Assembly: GCF_003865375.1 (NCBI RefSeq)
Contig: NZ_RQVS01000006.1
Coordinates: forward strand, 1 to 64,000
DNA length: 64,000 bases
Origin: Gulosibacter macacae
Lineage (GTDB): Bacteria; Actinomycetota; Actinomycetes; Actinomycetales; Microbacteriaceae
Direction of reading: 5' to 3'
The notes beneath the pieces were generated by a model. The model worked only from the letters and a program-made list of their open reading frames with translations. It was not told the origin of the DNA and made no database searches. Below are positions 44,008-53,303 of the stretch, piece after piece. Position 1 is the first letter of the stretch. Each line of letters starts with the position of its first letter. A program made the translations under genes and the position numbers.

Positions 44008-44736
44008 ATGAGAACCATGTCGACTCCGCAGTCTGAAGCCCAGCCCACCTCGCTCACGCAGTACACGATGTATTCGGTGTTCCGTCGGCCACCGGGAGCG
44101 CCGAAGATCACCGAACTCGACGCCGCCCTGCGCGAACTCGACGAAGCCCTCGCCCCGAACGAGGCCGATGGCGTGATCGTGCGCGGCTTCTACGACGTCT
44201 CGGGCTTCCGCCAAGACGCTGACGTGCTCGTGTGGACTCACGGCGAGCACCCCGAAGCGCTGCAGGCGGCCATTCGCCGCATCCGCACGACGCCGCTGTT
44301 CGAACAGCTCGACCTCAGCTGGCAGGTCGTCGGCGTGCACCGCGCGGCCGAGTTCAACGAGCGCCACATGCCGGCGTTCATGTACGGCAAAGAGCCCAAG
44401 AGCTGGATCTGCATCTACCCGTTCGTGCGCTCCTACGAGTGGTACCTGCTCGACGAAGCCGAGCGCTCGGTCATGCTGCGCGACCACGGCATGCGTGGCA
44501 GCGCGTTCACCTCGGTGCTCGCGAACACGGTCGCGGCGTTTGCGATCAGCGACTACGAGTGGATGCTCTCGTTCGAAGACGATGAACTCCTCAACATCGT
44601 CGACATGATGCGCGACCTGCGCTACACCGAGGCCCGCCGCCACGTGCGCGAAGAGACGCCGTTCTATACCGGCCGCCGCATTGAGACCGCGGAACTGCCA
44701 CTCGTGTTGCGTCACGTGAAGTCGCTCGAGGCATAG
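44008..44736 (+). CDS. hemQ: Coproheme decarboxylase HemQ/ChdC
   Basis: A 242-residue chlorite-dismutase-fold protein that oxidatively decarboxylates coproheme to heme b using peroxide. YTMYSVFRRPPG near the start, PKSWICIYPFVRSYEWYLL (with the conserved Tyr) and LRDHGMRGSAF (with the putative heme-ligand His) match actinobacterial HemQ. Two ATGs three codons apart (44008, 44017) are both possible. It lies 39 bases after cgoX and two bases before the ferrochelatase gene. Confidence 0.94.
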   Translation: MRTMSTPQSEAQPTSLTQYTMYSVFRRPPGAPKITELDAALRELDEALAPNEADGVIVRGFYDVSGFRQDADVLVWTHGEHPEALQAAIRRIRTTPLFEQLDLSWQVVGVHRAAEFNERHMPAFMYGKEPKSWICIYPFVRSYEWYLLDEAERSVMLRDHGMRGSAFTSVLANTVAAFAISDYEWMLSFEDDELLNIVDMMRDLRYTEARRHVREETPFYTGRRIETAELPLVLRHVKSLEA

Positions 44737-44738
44737 TC

Positions 44739-45983
44739 ATGGCTGCCGAGAACCTTGGCCGCAAGGCCCCGCCCGCATCCGATGCCCCGCTCGCCGAGGG
44801 CGCCGTCGTTTCTGCCGCGACCGACGCGGTGAAGGACGGCGCGAAGTGGGCGAGTGCGCCCACTTCCTATGACGCAATTCTGCTCGCCTCATTCGGTGGC
44901 CCTGAGGGGCAGGATGACGTCATCCCGTTCCTCCGCAATGTCACCGCTGGCCGCGGCATCCCCGACGCTCGCCTCGAAGAGGTGGCGGTGCACTACCGCG
45001 CCCACGGCGGCGTGAGCCCGATCAACGAGCAAAACCGCGAACTGCTCGCGGCGCTTGAAGCCGAGATCGCCCGCCGCGGCATCAACCTGCCGGTCTATTG
45101 GGGCAACCGTAATTGGGGTCCCTATGTCGTGGATGCGGTGCACGCCGCCCACGAGGCTGGCGCCACAAAGCTGCTCGGCTTGGCGACGAGCGCCTACTCG
45201 TCGTACTCGTCGTGCCGCCAGTACCGCGAAGACTTCGCGGATGCGCTCGAGGCTTCGTCGCTGCAGGGGGTCGTCGAGATCGACAAGGTGCGCCCCTACT
45301 TCGATCACCCGGGCTTCGTCGAGCCCTTCGTCGAGGGACTCGTTGACGCGGTGCGCGATTTGGCTCAGGGCTCGGATGCCTTCGGTGCAGAAGACATCGA
45401 AGTGCTGTTCACCACGCACTCGGTGCCGATGAGCGATGCGGCGAAGTCGGGCCCGGCTGAACTTGGTTACGGCGAGGGCGGCGCGTACTTCGCGCAGCAC
45501 ATGGCCGTAAGCGAGGTCGTTATTGCGCAGGCACAGGAGCGGCTTGCTGAAGCCGGACTCGACCTGCCGTTGCACTGGCAGCTGGTCTTCCAATCGCGCT
45601 CTGGCCCGCCCTCACAACCCTGGCTCGAACCCGACATCAACGACGTCATTGAAGAGCTACCGGCAGCTGGCCGCCGCGCCGTCATCGTCGTGCCGATTGG
45701 CTTCGTGTCGGACCACATGGAAGTGCTCTGGGATCTCGACAACGAGGCGCGCGAATCGGCCGAAACCGCCGGACTCGCGTTCCGCCGCACCCCGACCCCG
45801 GGCGTGCATCCGGCCTATGTGGCTGGGCTGGTCGACCTGTTGCTTGAGCGCATCAACGGGGTACCCGCCGATGAGCGCGAGGCGTGCACCGACCTCGGCC
45901 CCGCGTTCGATGTCTGCCGCGCGGGTTGCTGCGAGAACGAGCGACTCGGCTTCCGGCCGGCGGTCGCCGGGCTCAAGCCGTGA
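44739..45983 (+). CDS. hemH: Ferrochelatase (coproporphyrin type)
   Basis: A 414-residue enzyme inserting Fe(II) into coproporphyrin III (CpfC). ILLASFGGPEG, the loop with YWGNRNWGPYV, FTTHSVP (His metal ligand) and VVPIGFVSDHMEVLWDLD are family motifs. The C-terminus has clustered Cys (ACTDLG and VCRAGCCENE, about residues 383-397), compatible with the [2Fe-2S] cluster of actinobacterial ferrochelatases. An Ala-rich N-terminal extension of about 40 residues precedes the catalytic domain. The stop overlaps the hemC start (GTGA). Confidence 0.94.
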   Translation: MAAENLGRKAPPASDAPLAEGAVVSAATDAVKDGAKWASAPTSYDAILLASFGGPEGQDDVIPFLRNVTAGRGIPDARLEEVAVHYRAHGGVSPINEQNRELLAALEAEIARRGINLPVYWGNRNWGPYVVDAVHAAHEAGATKLLGLATSAYSSYSSCRQYREDFADALEASSLQGVVEIDKVRPYFDHPGFVEPFVEGLVDAVRDLAQGSDAFGAEDIEVLFTTHSVPMSDAAKSGPAELGYGEGGAYFAQHMAVSEVVIAQAQERLAEAGLDLPLHWQLVFQSRSGPPSQPWLEPDINDVIEELPAAGRRAVIVVPIGFVSDHMEVLWDLDNEARESAETAGLAFRRTPTPGVHPAYVAGLVDLLLERINGVPADEREACTDLGPAFDVCRAGCCENERLGFRPAVAGLKP

Positions 45984-47044
45984 CCGCCGAGACTCGCGAG
46001 CTGATCGGCGCGGCAGGTTCGTTGCCGATCGTGCGCGTCGGCACTCGCGGCTCAAAGCTCGCCGTCGCGCAAACGCGACAGTTTGTCGAGCGCTTGGCCG
46101 CCGCATCCGGTCGTCAATTTGAGCTCGTGCGCGTGACGACGCACGGCGACGTCAACCGTGCGTCGCTGTCGACCCTCGGCGGTCAGGGCGTGTTTGCCAC
46201 CGAGTTGCGCGAGGCGCTGCGGGCGGGCGAGGTTGACCTCGCGGTGCACTCGCTCAAAGACCTCCCCACCGCACCCGCGCCCGGGCTGTCGCTAGTGGCG
46301 CATCCGGCTCGTGAAGATGCCCGCGATGCGCTCTGCGCGCGCGACGGGCTTACCTTTGCCGAGCTGCCGGAGGGTGCGCTCGTCGGCACCGGCTCGCCGC
46401 GTCGCATTGCGCAGCTGCGCCGGGTGCGACCCGACCTCGAGCTGCGTGATATTCGCGGCAATATCGACACGCGCCTCGGCTTCGTCGAGCACGGCGAACT
46501 GGATGCGGTGCTCCTCGCCTGTGCGGGCCTCGCCCGGCTTGGTCGCGAGGAGTCGGTAACCGATCGCTTTGGCCTGGACGAGTTTCCGACCGCGCCCGGG
46601 CAGGGTTCGCTCGCGATCGAGGCGCGCGAGGGCTGGGTGCTTGAGACGGTGACTGGTGGCGATGGGCTGGCCTTGGTCGATGACGCCGCGACCCGTGCGG
46701 CCGTGGACGCCGAGCGCGGCGTGCTCAACGGTCTCGACGCTGGCTGCTCGGCGCCGGTTGGCGTGCACGCGGTCGTTGACGGCGGCGTATTGCGCGTGCA
46801 CGCGCGGGTCTACGGGCCCGATCGCTTTGCCGAGGCGCACGGAGAAATCGAGATTGATCTCGGGACTGTGCGCGATGCATCCGTGGCGATCGCTGGCGGG
46901 ATGCGCGGCACGCGCGCGACCGGCCCGATGCCCGACCACGAACCGGATGCGGTGGTCGTTGGCGCGTACGCACCGGCCGTGCTCGCGGCGCAGCTGGTGA
47001 GTGAGCTCTTTGCGCAGGGTGCCGGTGAGTTCATCGTCGAGTGA
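45980..47044 (+). CDS. hemC: Hydroxymethylbilane synthase
   Basis: A 354-residue porphobilinogen deaminase. It begins with VRVGTRGSKLAVAQT; THGDVNR, AVHSLKDLPT, VGTGSPRR, LRDIRGNIDTRL and LDAGCSAPVGVHA follow. The Cys in the last motif (about residue 255) covalently binds the dipyrromethane cofactor. GTG 45980 overlaps the ferrochelatase stop. The frame is open further upstream inside hemH, but without conserved residues. Confidence 0.95.
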   Translation: MTAETRELIGAAGSLPIVRVGTRGSKLAVAQTRQFVERLAAASGRQFELVRVTTHGDVNRASLSTLGGQGVFATELREALRAGEVDLAVHSLKDLPTAPAPGLSLVAHPAREDARDALCARDGLTFAELPEGALVGTGSPRRIAQLRRVRPDLELRDIRGNIDTRLGFVEHGELDAVLLACAGLARLGREESVTDRFGLDEFPTAPGQGSLAIEAREGWVLETVTGGDGLALVDDAATRAAVDAERGVLNGLDAGCSAPVGVHAVVDGGVLRVHARVYGPDRFAEAHGEIEIDLGTVRDASVAIAGGMRGTRATGPMPDHEPDAVVVGAYAPAVLAAQLVSELFAQGAGEFIVE

Positions 47045-48311
47045 GGCTGACGAACTGGCCGAGGTGAATAGCTCAAGTGAGCTGACCGCGGCCACAGCGT
47101 CAGGAGATCGGGCGGCCGCGAGCGAGCCCAACGCCCAGGCCCAGGCGCTTGGTCGAGAACGCTTGCGCGGCGTGCGCGTGCTCGTGCCGCGCGGTGGGGC
47201 GCACGGCGAGAAGATGGCGGCCGAGGTCGCCGCGTTCGGCGCTGAGCCGGTGATTGTGCCGATGATCGATTTCGCGCCGGTCGTGGGCGACGAGGCTGTT
47301 GAGTTGCGGGCGCGGCTCGCTGCGCTCGCGGCGGGGGAGTATGACTGGCTCGCCGTGACGAGCCCGCGCAATGTCGAGATGCTGGTGCACGCGCTCGGCG
47401 CATCCGCTGCGGCGGGCGGTGACGGTGCCGGCGCCGACACGCGTGCCGACACCCACGCCGAGGCGAACCCCGGGCTACTAATCCGCGCGCTCCCGCCTAA
47501 TCCGCGCGCTGCAACGCGCGGATTAGGCGGCAACGAGCGGTTTAGTGATCGCGAGGCCGCCGAAGCGTCACCCGGTGGCGTGACCGCCGGCGCACCCGCC
47601 GCCGCCGACGCCGTGAACCCCGTGCCGCTAATACGCGCGCTCCCGACTAATGCGCCCGCTGCAGCGCGCGGTTTAGGCGGCAACGAGCGTATTAGTGAAC
47701 TCGAGATCGCTGCCGCCAGTGCACCATGCGTCGGCAGCGACGCCCGCACGCGCCTCGCCGACGCGATCCCGGCGAACACGCGCGTCGCCGCCGTCGGCAC
47801 CGGCACGGCGAAGGCGCTCGCGCGCCACGGCGTCACCGCCGACTTCGTGCCCGCTGGCGAACAATCCGCACGCGGCATGATCCAGGAGTGGCCGGAACCG
47901 GGCGCCCGAGTGCTCTGGCCGCACTCCTCGGCCGCCCGCCACACGATTCCGCTCGGCGTGAAGCTGCGCGGAGGCAAGGTCGATGCGCCCATTGCCTACC
48001 ACCCAGCCTCAGCACCGCTCAGCGACGACCACCTGGCAGATCTGCGAGCGGGCCGCATCCCAATTGCCCTCGTGACAAGCGGCATGATCGCGCGCGAACT
48101 TGCACATCGCCTCGACGGCGTGCGCATGCCCGTCGTGTCGATCGGACCCATCACGACCGAGGATGCACGGGAGGTCGGCCTCCCCGTCGTGGCCGAGGCC
48201 GCCGAGCCGAGCATCGCCGCGATGCTCAACGCACTCGCGAAGGCAGCAGCGAAGCCCGACCTCGCATCCGCCCTTCCCGATCTTGCGGCGGCACTCGGTC
48301 GACGCGAGTAG
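47001..48311 (+). CDS. hemD: Uroporphyrinogen-III synthase with repeat-encoded insertion
   Basis: Up to 436 residues, whereas HemD proteins are usually about 250-270. The N-terminal synthase part (about 56-130: [15 protein letters not shown], then [16 protein letters not shown]) and the C-terminal part (about 245-436: [32 protein letters not shown]) are separated by about 100 extra residues. This insert contains two in-frame copies of a 68-bp palindrome, encoding [18 protein letters not shown] and [18 protein letters not shown]. The frame stays open, so the enzyme is probably functional with a surface loop. The start is uncertain: GTG 47001, 47025 or 47064. It overlaps hemC. Confidence 0.85.
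   Translation: MSSLRRVPVSSSSSEADELAEVNSSSELTAATASGDRAAASEPNAQAQALGRERLRGVRVLVPRGGAHGEKMAAEVAAFGAEPVIVPMIDFAPVVGDEAVELRARLAALAAGEYDWLAVTSPRNVEMLVHALGASAAAGGDGAGADTRADTHAEANPGLLIRALPPNPRAATRGLGGNERFSDREAAEASPGGVTAGAPAAADAVNPVPLIRALPTNAPAAARGLGGNERISELEIAAASAPCVGSDARTRLADAIPANTRVAAVGTGTAKALARHGVTADFVPAGEQSARGMIQEWPEPGARVLWPHSSAARHTIPLGVKLRGGKVDAPIAYHPASAPLSDDHLADLRAGRIPIALVTSGMIARELAHRLDGVRMPVVSIGPITTEDAREVGLPVVAEAAEPSIAAMLNALAKAAAKPDLASALPDLAAALGRRE
47478..47545. repeat. 68-bp palindromic element in hemD, copy H1
   Basis: Starts CTAATCCGCGCGCT and ends AGCGGTTTAG. The inner stem is a perfect 16-bp inverted repeat (CCGCCTAATCCGCGCG, 47493-47508, with 47515-47530) around a 6-base loop. It lies within the hemD coding frame and encodes about 23 residues there. 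Confidence 0.9.
47628..47695. repeat. 68-bp palindromic element in hemD, copy H2
   Basis: Starts CTAATACGCGCGCT and ends GAGCGTATTAG, exactly 150 bases (50 codons) after copy H1 and therefore in the same reading frame. The inner stem is less perfect than in H1. The sequences just before H1 and H2 also resemble each other (GCCGAC...GAACCCCG), so the pair may come from a tandem duplication of a 150-base unit. Confidence 0.88.
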
Positions 48312-48381
48312 CGTCAGGCCTAGCAATCAGGGCCGTGCGCCCACCAGTTCTCTCACCGACCGTCCTAGTGGAGGAAGTCCC

Positions 48382-49359
48382 ATGTTGCGTCCAGTGATCC
48401 GTCCCCGTCGCCTGCGTCAATCGCCCGCCATGCGCGCGCAGACGCGCGAGCTGCGGGTGCATCCGAGCGAGCTCGTCCTGCCCGTGTTCGTGCGCGAAGG
48501 CCTCAACGCCCCGCAGGAAATCACGTCGCTACCGGGCATTCAGCAGCACACGCTCGACTCGCTGCGCGGCGTCGTGGCCGAGGCGGCCGAGGCGGGCGTT
48601 GGCGGCATCATGCTCTTCGGCGTGCCCGAAGAACGGGATGCGATTGGCTCGGGAGCGACCGACCCCGAAGGCATCCTCAACCAGGCGATTTCAGCGGTTG
48701 CCGCGGAAGCGGGCGGCGCGCTCACCGTGCAGGCCGACCTCTGCCTTGACGAATTCACCGACCACGGCCACTGCGGTGTCGTCGACGAGCGCGGTCGCGT
48801 CGACAATGATGCGACCCTGCAGCGCTATGCCGAAATGGCCGTCGTGCAGGCCGAAGCCGGTGCCGAGATCATCGGCATGTCGGGCATGATGGACGGTCAA
48901 ATCGCCGTCGCTCGCGAAGCGCTCGACGCCGCCGGGCACGAGGATGCGGTGCTCCTCGCCTACTCAGCGAAGTACGCATCCGCGTTCTACGGACCCTTCC
49001 GCGAGGCGGTTGATTCGCAGTTGCAGGGCGATCGGCGCACCTACCAGATGGATCCGGCCAACCGACGCGAGGGACTGCGCGAGGCGCTGCTCGACGTGGA
49101 AGAGGGCGCCGACATCGTCATGGTGAAGCCGGCGATGAGCTACCTCGATGTGCTCGCGGATGTGTCGGCCGAGTCGATCGTGCCGGTTTGGGCCTACCAG
49201 GTGTCGGGCGAGTACGCGATGATCGTCGCCGCCGCGCAGCACGGCTGGATCGACCGCGCCGGAGCTGTGGCCGAGTCGATCGTGTCGATTCGCCGGGCCG
49301 GGGCGGATGCGGTGCTCACCTACTTCGCGGTGGAGTACGCCCGGGCGTTGCGCGCGTAG
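48382..49359 (+). CDS. hemB: Delta-aminolevulinic acid dehydratase (porphobilinogen synthase)
   Basis: A 325-residue enzyme condensing two 5-aminolevulinate molecules. Catalytic lysines are in [13 protein letters not shown] and [13 protein letters not shown]. The metal-binding stretch reads [14 protein letters not shown]: two Cys of the usual zinc triad are kept and the middle one is Asp. ATG 48382 is preceded by GAGGAAG; the open frame runs 94 codons further back, inside hemD. It lies 70 bases after hemD. Confidence 0.95.
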   Translation: MLRPVIRPRRLRQSPAMRAQTRELRVHPSELVLPVFVREGLNAPQEITSLPGIQQHTLDSLRGVVAEAAEAGVGGIMLFGVPEERDAIGSGATDPEGILNQAISAVAAEAGGALTVQADLCLDEFTDHGHCGVVDERGRVDNDATLQRYAEMAVVQAEAGAEIIGMSGMMDGQIAVAREALDAAGHEDAVLLAYSAKYASAFYGPFREAVDSQLQGDRRTYQMDPANRREGLREALLDVEEGADIVMVKPAMSYLDVLADVSAESIVPVWAYQVSGEYAMIVAAAQHGWIDRAGAVAESIVSIRRAGADAVLTYFAVEYARALRA

Positions 49360-49784
49360 CGTGCCCCGCGTGCCGTGGTCCGCGTAGCGCGCTAACGCAC
49401 GCGCAATGCGCGTCGAGTCCTCATCGCATGGGTGGTGGCTCACGTTAGGTGCCGCTGACTGGTGCGCTACGGATCTCGGCGCGCGGCCTCCGGCGGATTC
49501 CGCATGCTCCTATCCCACTAATACGCGCGCTTCCGACTAATACGCGCGCTGCAGCGGGCGTATTAGTCGGAAGCGCGCGGATTAGGACTCGTCCGGCTGG
49601 CGGTCGGCCTCAGCGTGCGAGCGGCCGGGCGCGGCGGACGAGGTGAGGTCAAAGCGCGCGGGGTGAGGTCGAAGCGCGCCAGAGGTGCGGCCGATGCAAC
49701 ATGCTGACCCCGCCACCTCGCAACGCACTCACGACACCGGCCTACGATGGAGAGTCCTGCATCCGTGTCTTGAGGAGCCACGCC
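49360..49784. other. Intergenic region between hemB and hemL with palindromic and tandem repeats
   Basis: No credible gene. It contains the 68-bp palindrome copy H3 (49518-49585) and a two-unit 20-bp tandem repeat (GGTGAGGTCAAAGCGCGC at 49642-49659, repeated with one change at 49662-49679). The last ~80 bases must carry the hemL promoter if it is not transcribed from hemB. Confidence 0.6.
49518..49585. repeat. 68-bp palindromic element, intergenic copy H3
   Basis: The most symmetrical copy: the left 34 bases are complementary to the right 34 at 32 positions. Each arm carries two direct copies of CTAATACGCGCGCT, 19 bases apart. Length and layout equal those of H1 and H2 in hemD. Confidence 0.9.
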
Positions 49785-51146
49785 ATGACCACTTCTGCCG
49801 ACTGGTTCGACCGCGCCCGCGCTGTAACTCCGGGTGGGGTGAACTCGCCCGTGCGTGCGTTCGGCTCAGTGGGCGGCACCCCGACCTTCACGGCCGAGGC
49901 TGACGGAGCCTGGATCACCGATGTTGACGGGAACCGCCGCGTCGACCTCATCTGCGGCTGGGGTCCCCTGCTACTTGGCCACTCGCATCCTGAGGTCGTG
50001 GCGGCCGTGCAAGACACCGCAGCCAAGATGATGTGCCCGGGTGGCTCGACCCCCGGTGAAGTTGAGCTCGCCGAAGCCATCGTGAAGCGCCTCGAGGGTT
50101 CGGGCGTTGATGAGGTGCGCCTCGTCTCGACCGGCACTGAGGCGACCATGACTGCAATCCGCCTCGCTCGCGGCGCAACTGGCCGCGACCTCATCGTGAA
50201 GTTCGCCGGCTGCTACCACGGCCACTCCGACGGCCTGCTCGCAGCCGCCGGCTCGGGCCTCGCCACCCTTGCGCTGCCGGGGTCTGCCGGTGTGCCCGAA
50301 GCCATCACCGCGCAGACCATCGTCGTGCCCTACAACGACCTCGACGCCGTGCGCGCCGCGTTCGCCGAGCATGAGGGCCGCATCGCCGCGGTCATCACCG
50401 AAGCGAGCCCCGCGAACATGGGTGTCGTGCCCCCGGCACCGGGCTTCAACCGCGACCTCGCGGCGATCTGCCACGACAACGGTGCGCTCCTCATTTGCGA
50501 TGAGGTGCTCACCGGTTTCCGCACGGGACCTGCCGGCTGGTGGGGCCGCGAGCAGGAAGACCCCGAGCGTGGTGGCTGGCAGGCCGATATCTACACCTTC
50601 GGCAAGGTCATCGGTGGCGGGATGCCCGTCGCCGGTCTCGGGGCCCGCCGCGAAATCATGGACCACCTCGCACCCCTCGGCGCCGTCTACCAAGCAGGCA
50701 CGCTGAGCGGCAACCCGGTGGCCGTCGCCGCCGGTATCGCGACGCTGCGCCTCGCGACCGATGAGGTCTACGCGACGATTGATGCCGCATCCGACCGCAT
50801 CATTGCCGCAGCCCGACGCGAGTTTGCGCGCGTTGGACTGCCGGTGGCCGTACAGCGCGTGCGCAACCTCTTCTCGTTTGCTTTCGGTGACGGCGAGGCG
50901 CTCGGCTGGACGGGTCGCGACGAATTCGGCGTGAGCGCTCCGACGAACGAGGATGAGGTCAAGCGTCAGGAATCGTGGCGCTACCCGGCCTTCTTCCACG
51001 CCATGCTCGACGCAGGCGTGAACCTGCCGCCGAGTGTCTTCGAGGCGTGGTTCCTCTCATCGGCACACGACGAGGATGCGCTCGCGGCAATCGAAGCTGC
51101 ACTCCCGGCGGCTGCCGATGCGGCCGCCGCGGTGACGCGCCCGTAA
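49785..51146 (+). CDS. hemL: Glutamate-1-semialdehyde 2,1-aminomutase
   Basis: A 453-residue PLP enzyme forming 5-aminolevulinate from the HemA product. Motifs: PGGVNSPVRAFG, DGNRRVDLICGWGPLLLGHSHP, STGTEATMTAIRLARGATGRD, KFAGCYHGHSD, LLICDEVLTGFR, and the PLP lysine in TFGKVIGGGMPVAG. ATG 49785 follows GAGGAG. It closes the plus-strand heme cluster; with hemA it makes the C5 entry route complete. Confidence 0.96.
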   Translation: MTTSADWFDRARAVTPGGVNSPVRAFGSVGGTPTFTAEADGAWITDVDGNRRVDLICGWGPLLLGHSHPEVVAAVQDTAAKMMCPGGSTPGEVELAEAIVKRLEGSGVDEVRLVSTGTEATMTAIRLARGATGRDLIVKFAGCYHGHSDGLLAAAGSGLATLALPGSAGVPEAITAQTIVVPYNDLDAVRAAFAEHEGRIAAVITEASPANMGVVPPAPGFNRDLAAICHDNGALLICDEVLTGFRTGPAGWWGREQEDPERGGWQADIYTFGKVIGGGMPVAGLGARREIMDHLAPLGAVYQAGTLSGNPVAVAAGIATLRLATDEVYATIDAASDRIIAAARREFARVGLPVAVQRVRNLFSFAFGDGEALGWTGRDEFGVSAPTNEDEVKRQESWRYPAFFHAMLDAGVNLPPSVFEAWFLSSAHDEDALAAIEAALPAAADAAAAVTRP

Positions 51147-51168
51147 CGCCGCACGTTTGATGCGGTGG

Positions 51169-51293
51169 CGAGGGGCTGAGATCCCCTCGTTGCCGTGTCG
51201 TCCCTTCGTTCGCGGGAGGCTCGCTGGTGACATCCCTCGATGACCGTGACCTCCCCTCATCCTGGGCGGTGGTCACGGCGATGAGGGGATGAC
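51169..51293 (+). terminator. Hairpins between hemL and glpD
   Basis: A 7-bp stem CGAGGGG/CCCCTCG (51169-51175 with 51183-51189) lies 22 bases after the hemL stop. A larger structure follows: CCGTGACC (51244-51251) pairs with GGTCACGG (51271-51278), and CCCCTCATC (51254-51262) is complementary to GATGAGGGG (51280-51288), giving alternative folds. It probably terminates hemL transcription. Confidence 0.55.
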
Positions 51294-51375
51294 GCGCAGC
51301 CGCCAAGCCGCATCCCGTCACCCCACCGCCAACCGTGTGAAGCCAACCGTTACCGCACACTGCCAAAATGAGCGG

Positions 51376-53079
51376 ATGCGAGCCCCCACACGCGAGAACG
51401 TCGCCGCCCTGCAAGCGCGGCCGCACGCCGAAGTCCTCATCATCGGCGGCGGCATCAACGGGCTTGCCACCTTCCGCGAGCTCGTCACCCAGGGTGTCGA
51501 CGTCGCGCTCGTCGAGCGTGACGACTTTGTCTCTGGTGCCTCCTCAGCCTCGAGCCACATGGTGCACGGTGGCATCCGCTATCTCGAAAACGGCGAGTTT
51601 CGACTCGTGCACGAGGCGGTCGTCGAACGCAATCTGCTGCTGCGCAACGCCCCGCACGTGGTCAAGCCACTCGTCACCACCATCCCCATCTTCCGCACCT
51701 GGGCGGGCATTCTCGCGGCGCCAAAGCGGCTACTGTTCACCCACCGCGCGGGCGAACGCCACGAGCGCGGCGCGGTACTTATCGCCATCGGCCTGAGCAT
51801 CTACGACCTGTTCTCGCGCGGCCGCGGCGCCGTGCCGTTGCACCGCTTCCGCACTCGCGGCGCATCCCTGCGCGCCTACCCCGACCTCAACCCGGGCCTG
51901 CGCTTTACCGCTACCTACTACGACGCCTCGATGCACGACCCCGAGCGGCTCGCGCTCGATGTGCTTGCCGACGGCATCCAGGGTGGCGGCCGCGCGGCGA
52001 ACTACCTTGCGGCGGTCGGCTCCCGCGACGGTGCCGTCGTCGTGCGGGATGCGCGCACCGGCGAAGAGTTCGAAATCCGCGCCGATCTCGTGATCAACGC
52101 GAGTGGCCCCTTCACTGACCTCACGAACGAAGCGCTCGGGCTCACCACCCGCTTCCTCGGCGGCACCAAGGGGTCGCACATCGTGCTCGATCATCCGGAA
52201 CTCCTCGCCGCCACCCGCGGTCACGAGCTCTTCTTCGAGAACTCCGATGGCCGCATCGTGCTCATCTACCCGCTCAAGGGCCGCGTGCTCGTCGGCACCA
52301 CCGACCTCGACACCGATGTGCGCGAGACGCCGGTGTGCACCGATGCTGAAATCGATTACTTCTTCGGACTCGTGCGCCACGTGCTCCCCGGCATCGAGGT
52401 GAATCGCTCGCATATCGTGTACACCTTCGCGGGCATCCGGCCGCTGCCAAGCCACGAGGGCCTCGCGCCGGGATTCGTCTCGCGCGACTATCGCATCGAG
52501 CGCGCCTCGCTCGGCGCGACGCCTCTCCTCAGCCTTGTCGGCGGTAAGTGGACCACCTTCCGCGCGCTCGGTGCCCGCCTCGCCGCCGAAGCCATGGACG
52601 TCATAGGGGCAGATCGTCGTCGCGACACGAAATCGAACCTCATCGGCGGCGGCATCGGCTTCCCGACCACCGCGAAACGGCGCGCTGCCTGGCTGCAACG
52701 GCACGCATCCGGTCATCCGCTCGCACTCGCCGAGCGGATGCTCGATCGCTACGGCACCCGTGCCCGGCACCTACTCGCCGAGATTCCCGTGGATGCGGCT
52801 GAACTCTCGCAGGTGCCCGGCTGGTTCGCGCAAGAACTCGCCTGGCTTGCGCGCGAGGAACAGGTGGTGACGCTCGCCGATGTGGTGCTGCGCCGTACGC
52901 CGCTCGCCTTCCTTGGTGGGCTCACGGTTGCGGCGCTGCGCGAGATCGCTGCGGTGATTGCGCCGGTGCTCGACTGGGATGCGGCGACCATCGATGCCGA
53001 GGTCACGAGCATCATCGAGTTGCTCGCCACGCGACACCGGGTGGATGTGGTGAACGGCGGCCTCGCGCCCGAGGCGTAG
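51376..53079 (+). CDS. glpD: Glycerol-3-phosphate dehydrogenase/oxidase
   Basis: A 567-residue FAD enzyme oxidising glycerol-3-phosphate to dihydroxyacetone phosphate. The FAD fold is VLIIGGGINGLATFREL; GASSASSHMVHGGIRYLENGEF, VINASGPFTDL, PLKGRVLVGTTDLDT and GGKWTTFRALG are GlpD hallmarks. The C-terminal ~120-residue helical domain is present. ATG 51376 (MRAPTREN) is chosen over an upstream in-frame ATG at 51289 that falls inside the hairpin region. No GlpF/GlpK gene is nearby. Confidence 0.94.
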   Translation: MRAPTRENVAALQARPHAEVLIIGGGINGLATFRELVTQGVDVALVERDDFVSGASSASSHMVHGGIRYLENGEFRLVHEAVVERNLLLRNAPHVVKPLVTTIPIFRTWAGILAAPKRLLFTHRAGERHERGAVLIAIGLSIYDLFSRGRGAVPLHRFRTRGASLRAYPDLNPGLRFTATYYDASMHDPERLALDVLADGIQGGGRAANYLAAVGSRDGAVVVRDARTGEEFEIRADLVINASGPFTDLTNEALGLTTRFLGGTKGSHIVLDHPELLAATRGHELFFENSDGRIVLIYPLKGRVLVGTTDLDTDVRETPVCTDAEIDYFFGLVRHVLPGIEVNRSHIVYTFAGIRPLPSHEGLAPGFVSRDYRIERASLGATPLLSLVGGKWTTFRALGARLAAEAMDVIGADRRRDTKSNLIGGGIGFPTTAKRRAAWLQRHASGHPLALAERMLDRYGTRARHLLAEIPVDAAELSQVPGWFAQELAWLAREEQVVTLADVVLRRTPLAFLGGLTVAALREIAAVIAPVLDWDAATIDAEVTSIIELLATRHRVDVVNGGLAPEA

Positions 53080-53303
53080 CCGGCGCAGATACCGCCACCA
53101 TCCGTCAGGTCCATACCCCGGACCCACGGGCAACTCGCGCACTCCGTCTGTATTCGTGTGGACCAGGGTCGGTTCCGAAGCATGGCTGAAATTCCGTGAA
53201 AACAAGGCACATTCACGTTCGCTCTGTCTGAAATGATGCTGTGGAAATCCTGCGTGGGACGCCTTGAAGCGATCCTGCGGGTGTTCAAGCGGAAAGGAAG
53301 GTC

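Noticed and set aside
46292-47992. 566-codon open frame antisense to hemC/hemD
   Set aside because: It is a high-GC shadow frame: the plus strand carries clear HemC and HemD motifs, and the antisense product has no recognisable domain.
49449-49646. Small 65-codon ORF containing the H3 palindrome
   Set aside because: The peptide resembles the hemD insert only because the palindrome is translated in the same phase; there is no ribosome-binding site or homologous context.
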